Assembly: GCA_035515795.1 (NCBI GenBank)
Contig: DATJAY010000033.1
Span: forward strand, 38,753 to 102,752
Direction: 5' to 3'
Source: Candidatus Acidiferrales bacterium
Lineage (GTDB): Bacteria; Bacteroidota; Ignavibacteria; Kryptoniales; JAKASW01
DNA: 64,000 bases
Below are positions 61,127 to 64,000 of this stretch, one piece after another. The notes below the pieces were generated by a model. That model worked only from the letters and a program-made list of their open reading frames with translations. It was not told where the DNA came from and made no database searches. Position numbers and translations under genes: made by a program. The number at the start of each line of letters is the position of its first letter. The first letter of the stretch is position 1.

Positions 61127-61549
61127 ATGGAACCAAGATTTGCAGTACTGACGCTAGGCGTTGACGATCTGGAGAGGGCATATAGATTCTATCACGACGG
61201 ATTGGGATTTCCCTCCAAAGGGATCGTCGGAAAAGAATTTGAACATGGCGAAGTGGCATTCTTCGATATGAAGAACGGAACGATACTCGCAATCTATTCC
61301 AGGAGAGATCTTGCCTGGGACGCGGACGTTCCGGTTGGCCATAGATCTTCCACCGAATTCTCGATCGGCTACAATGTGAGAGATACAGCCGAGGTCGAGT
61401 CGGTGCTGGATCTGGCAAAAAGGGCCGGAGCGAAGATTGTCAAACCTGCTGAGAAAGCATTTTGGGGTGGTTACCATGGATACTTCGAAGATCCAGACGG
61501 ACACCTGTGGGAAATATTGTGGAGCCAGCAATTGATTCCGGAGAATTAA
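61127..61549 (+). CDS. VOC family (glyoxalase-like) protein
   Basis: The 140-residue protein has the beta-alpha-beta-beta-beta repeat of vicinal oxygen chelate proteins: FAVLTLGVDDLERAYRFYHDGLGFP at the start and GYHGYFEDPDGHLWEILWSQQL at the end, where His and Glu are metal-ligand candidates. ATG 61127 was preferred over 61064 because GAGGAGA lies about eight bases before it; the longer form starts inside the sigma gene. It follows the sigma factor closely and is a likely member of its regulon. Confidence 0.87.
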   Translation: MEPRFAVLTLGVDDLERAYRFYHDGLGFPSKGIVGKEFEHGEVAFFDMKNGTILAIYSRRDLAWDADVPVGHRSSTEFSIGYNVRDTAEVESVLDLAKRAGAKIVKPAEKAFWGGYHGYFEDPDGHLWEILWSQQLIPEN

Positions 61550-61603
61550 AATTATAGAGAACAGAGCTACATTCACTACGTGTAAACTTGTAAGGAGAAT
61601 AAC

Positions 61604-61984
61604 ATGAAGTATATTTGTCTTGTTTACGGAGAAGAAGCAAAGATCGCCGCCATGAACGACGATGAATGCATGGAATATGATGCGGCGATAAGGAGAAGCG
61701 GACAGTGCTTCTCATCTGAGGCGCTACAACGGATAAGCACCGCAAAAACTGTAAGAGTTCGGGATGGCAGGGTTTCTATTGTGGACGGACCTTTTGCGGA
61801 AACAAAGGAGGCACTTGCAGGCTTCTATCTCATCGATGCATCCAGCATGGATGAAGCGATTGAAGTTGCATCTAAGATTCCGCCGGCACAGGTCGGTTGC
61901 ATTGAGGTACGGCCGGTGAGAGAGCTGGTTAATACACGCGGTGAGCGAAGGCAAATCGAACAACCGCGAGACTTGTTTGACTGA
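61604..61984 (+). CDS. YCII-related DGPF domain protein
   Basis: The 126-residue protein has MKYICLVYG at the start and the hallmark DGPFAETKEALAGFYLIDASSMDEAIEVA. Proteins of this group are ferredoxin-fold and are found encoded beside ECF42 sigma factors. Here two genes separate... only the VOC gene lies between it and the sigma gene. AAGGAG precedes the ATG. It is probably a target of the sigma factor. Confidence 0.9.
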   Translation: MKYICLVYGEEAKIAAMNDDECMEYDAAIRRSGQCFSSEALQRISTAKTVRVRDGRVSIVDGPFAETKEALAGFYLIDASSMDEAIEVASKIPPAQVGCIEVRPVRELVNTRGERRQIEQPRDLFD

Positions 61985-62523
61985 ATTAGTCTGTTCGCAG
62001 TAGATTTCGCACAACGATAGAAAAAATGTCTATCTGCAGCAATTCACCGTGGGAAGAGGATCTTCAAACCCAGAAATCACGAAAATCCTGAGAGCGAGTG
62101 CTTGATCGCGTCTGTCCATTTTCTTTTGCTCGCCCAAAAGATAAGGAATCGTATAAATACAGGTATGAAGATGAGGAAACTCCAATCTTTCTGCACTACA
62201 ACAATTAAGCGAACCGAAAGTGAGCGCCTTGCGCCATCCCGCATCAATAAAAAGACTATTATGTCGGAGCGGGAAAAAGGGCGCCCCGCGAAAATGGTCC
62301 CGATATTTAATCGGGAACATTCCGTCCCCCGTACTGGAGGCGATTTTGATATACTGCGGTTCACTTCTCACTGAGGAGACTCCAAAAATCGCCTCTTCAG
62401 GTAACCTGAGAGTTTCTATATGAGGGGGACGAAACTCCATTTTCGCAGGGGATGGCTGTTATCGAGTCGTTTTATTGTTAATTCCTGTTTGATTTCACTC
62501 CTGCCGAGTTAGGAGGTTGAAGC
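61985..62523. other. 539-bp gap without a supported gene
   Basis: Several frames of 60-136 codons cross this gap on both strands, but none has a family pattern or a ribosome-binding site. It holds a 7-bp inverted repeat TCCCGAT-ATTTA-ATCGGGA (62298-62316), a palindrome type common in Bacteroidota intergenic sequence, and TTAGGAGG at the very end that serves the next gene. Confidence 0.45.
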
Positions 62524-63741
62524 ATTAATTTATCCGATATCGCCGGTCTTCGTCTTTTTAACCAACAAATTACTGCCTCGAAATTAATGACTGCGAAAGA
62601 AATCGTGAGCTGGATGGGTGCAATTCAGGCCCAGGATTATTCGATGGCAAAGTGGGCTATCGGGATTCGACTCCCGGACTCGACAGACGAGCTGATCGCA
62701 GCGGCTATCAATGAAGGCGAAATCCTCCGCACACATTTGATGCGCCCGACATGGCACTTTGTTTCCTCGGATGATATTTACTGGATGCTTGAACTCACTG
62801 CTCCTCATATCATAGCATCGATGAAATTCAGAGAGAAGTGGCTGGGACTTACCGGAGCTATTATTGCGAAAAGTAATCGCGTGATAGAAAAAGCGCTGAG
62901 CCCCGATGAACATTTAACTCGTGAGGAACTTATCGCGGAACTCAACAAGGCAAGGATCGTGACCGGCGGATTTAGAGGATCTCATCTTATAATGCGAGCG
63001 GAGTGGGAAGGGCTGATTTGCTCCGGGAGGATGAAAGGGATTAAACAGACCTACGCGCTTCTGGAGAAAAGAGTCGCAAAGCGCAAACACGTGAGCCGGG
63101 AAGATTCCCTGAAAGAACTCGCCCGGAAATATTTTTCGAGCCATGGTCCGGCGACTCTTCATGATTTCGCCCGCTGGTCCGGGCTGTCGATGAACGACTC
63201 AAAGAATGCGCTGGAAATGATCAAATCGAAATTCGTTTCAGAGGTCGCAGATGGAAACACGTACTGGTTGCCAGATTCTCTCGCAGTGCCGAATCACGAA
63301 TCGATACCGAACGCACCTTCCCGCATAGGAGCACTGCGGGACATGCCTTTGTCCCCCTCTCTTTTCGGAAAGAGAGGGGGAAAACCCGCTTTGCGGGATG
63401 GGGGTGAGTCAGAATATTGCTGGCAACATCTGCGTAAACAAAACTCCGTTTTTCTCCTCCCTGCTTTCGATGAATTCCTCGTCGGCTACAAGGACAGGAG
63501 CGCATCTCTCTATCGCAGCATCGAGAAGAAATTGATTTCAGAGAATCGTTTGTTCAGACCGGCAATTGTGATCAACGGACAGGTGACAGGATTATGGAAG
63601 CGAAAGATCGCTGACGGTGAGCTCATCATCGAGACAGGATTATTTCGCGCGCACACTAAAAAAGAAAAAGATGTAATTCGACAGGCAAGCATGCAATTCG
63701 GGAAGTTTTTGGATGCGAAAAACGTCGTCTGCAGGATTTGA
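62524..63741 (+). CDS. Winged-helix DNA-binding domain protein (HTH_42/AlkZ-like), ATT start
   Basis: The 405-residue protein matches the winged-helix HTH_42 group, related to the AlkZ/YcaQ crosslink glycosylases. The family start LSDIAGLRLFNQQI is encoded upstream of the first ATG (62587). In that frame TGA lies at 62518-62520, and ATT 62524 has AGGAGG seven bases before it, so ATT is the likely start codon. Later landmarks are GAIQAQDYSMAKWAIG (the QxQ region), LRTHLMRPTWHFV, ATLHDFARWSGL and FLLPAFDEFLVGYKDR. A double-hairpin repeat is inserted in frame near residue 275. ATT could also be a mutated ATG, which would lower expression. Confidence 0.78.
   Translation: MNLSDIAGLRLFNQQITASKLMTAKEIVSWMGAIQAQDYSMAKWAIGIRLPDSTDELIAAAINEGEILRTHLMRPTWHFVSSDDIYWMLELTAPHIIASMKFREKWLGLTGAIIAKSNRVIEKALSPDEHLTREELIAELNKARIVTGGFRGSHLIMRAEWEGLICSGRMKGIKQTYALLEKRVAKRKHVSREDSLKELARKYFSSHGPATLHDFARWSGLSMNDSKNALEMIKSKFVSEVADGNTYWLPDSLAVPNHESIPNAPSRIGALRDMPLSPSLFGKRGGKPALRDGGESEYCWQHLRKQNSVFLLPAFDEFLVGYKDRSASLYRSIEKKLISENRLFRPAIVINGQVTGLWKRKIADGELIIETGLFRAHTKKEKDVIRQASMQFGKFLDAKNVVCRI
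63353..63397. repeat. Double-hairpin palindromic repeat inserted in frame
   Basis: CCCCCTCTCTTT (63353-63364) pairs perfectly with AAAGAGAGGGGG (63369-63380) around a TCGG loop. CCCGC (63385-63389) pairs with GCGGG (63393-63397). The repeat lies inside the winged-helix gene and encodes PLSPSLFGKRGG and KPALRDGGE, a low-complexity proline- and glycine-rich insert. It has the look of a small mobile palindromic element; no second copy is in this window. Confidence 0.7.
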
Positions 63742-64000
63742 GCAGTGTATAATGCAGAGTATTTGATAGACAAGTTGCCGGAGCGAAGAGGTAAGAAATA
63801 GAACGTCATAAATCAAAAATCATGAGAGGTCTGCTCCCCTAGATTTACTTTTGATTTTTACTTGACATTTACTCCATGGCTTATTAAAATTTAGACGAAG
63901 ATATTGCCAGAGGGCAGAAAAAAGCAGGGAGCCCAAAGCACGAAGATTCACCTTACGATTGTTTCAGCTTGAAGCTGAGTAGTTTTGAAAGCTTGTCCCC

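Noticed and set aside
62030..62440. 136-codon minus frame in the gap before the winged-helix gene
   Set aside because: No recognisable motif; overlaps equally long plus frames, and composition looks non-coding.
1..64000. CRISPR array, rRNA or tRNA genes
   Set aside because: No regular direct-repeat array and no tRNA T-loop or rRNA-like stretch was seen; a covariance search was not possible.

Overview
The window looks like a chromosomal segment of an aerobic or facultatively aerobic bacterium of the Ignavibacteria/Kryptonia side of the Bacteroidota-Chlorobiota group. Three things support this. There is a T9SS type A sorting domain of the 'NYPNPFNPTT ... GREVQTL ... SGVYLYR' kind at 57339-57590. 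There is a complete alternative complex III (Act) operon joined to an A-type cytochrome c oxidase. The coding style is moderate GC with many TTG starts and short gene overlaps. The assignment is an inference from gene content; no rRNA or tRNA gene was found.

Layout. 1-5150: the start of uvrA (minus, cut by the window edge), an ATP-grasp protein, a DEDDh exonuclease/GIY-YIG fusion and a TPR lipoprotein. 5333-15750: a large GH13 protein coupled to a sodium:solute symporter, pdxH, a CNNM/CorC-type membrane protein, aroK-aroB and purM. 15811-22260: an M13 metallopeptidase facing a short-chain dehydrogenase-yqeY-cvpA-mutS2 operon. 22857-38076: a 14-gene respiratory operon, actA, a small Tat-like membrane protein, actB, actC, a fused actD-actE, actF, a second cytochrome c, sco, coxA, coxC, coxD, coxB, ctaB and an 8-helix cytochrome c protein. 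These would pass electrons from menaquinol through ACIII to an aa3/caa3-type oxidase, with the copper chaperone and heme O synthase needed to assemble it.

38171-39360 holds DUF3224 and YciI-like genes followed by two decayed genes. 39379-45955 (all minus) is a nucleoside uptake and salvage operon: cdd, tdk, a BMP-type binding lipoprotein, the ABC ATPase, two permeases and purine nucleoside phosphorylase. 46090-53136 holds a GT87-like membrane protein, a membrane metallophosphoesterase, an MFS transporter, two tandem paralogs resembling the TIGR02265/DUF2378 family and a small membrane protein.

53294-57590 is a secreted CE15-like glucuronoyl esterase gene split by a 2183-bp IS1595-type element. 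The element has 15-bp perfect terminal inverted repeats and an 8-bp target duplication. It carries the transposase, a 41-aa ORF, an XRE regulator and two unrecognised passenger genes. Removing the element and one duplication copy restores a 701-codon frame that ends in the T9SS domain.

57770-63741 is an accessory stretch: a chagasin-like inhibitor lipoprotein, a frameshifted TMEM175 channel gene, DoxX, SnoaL-like, an ECF42-type sigma factor with VOC and DGPF/YCII partners, and a winged-helix protein. The last appears to start at ATT and carries an in-frame double-hairpin repeat.
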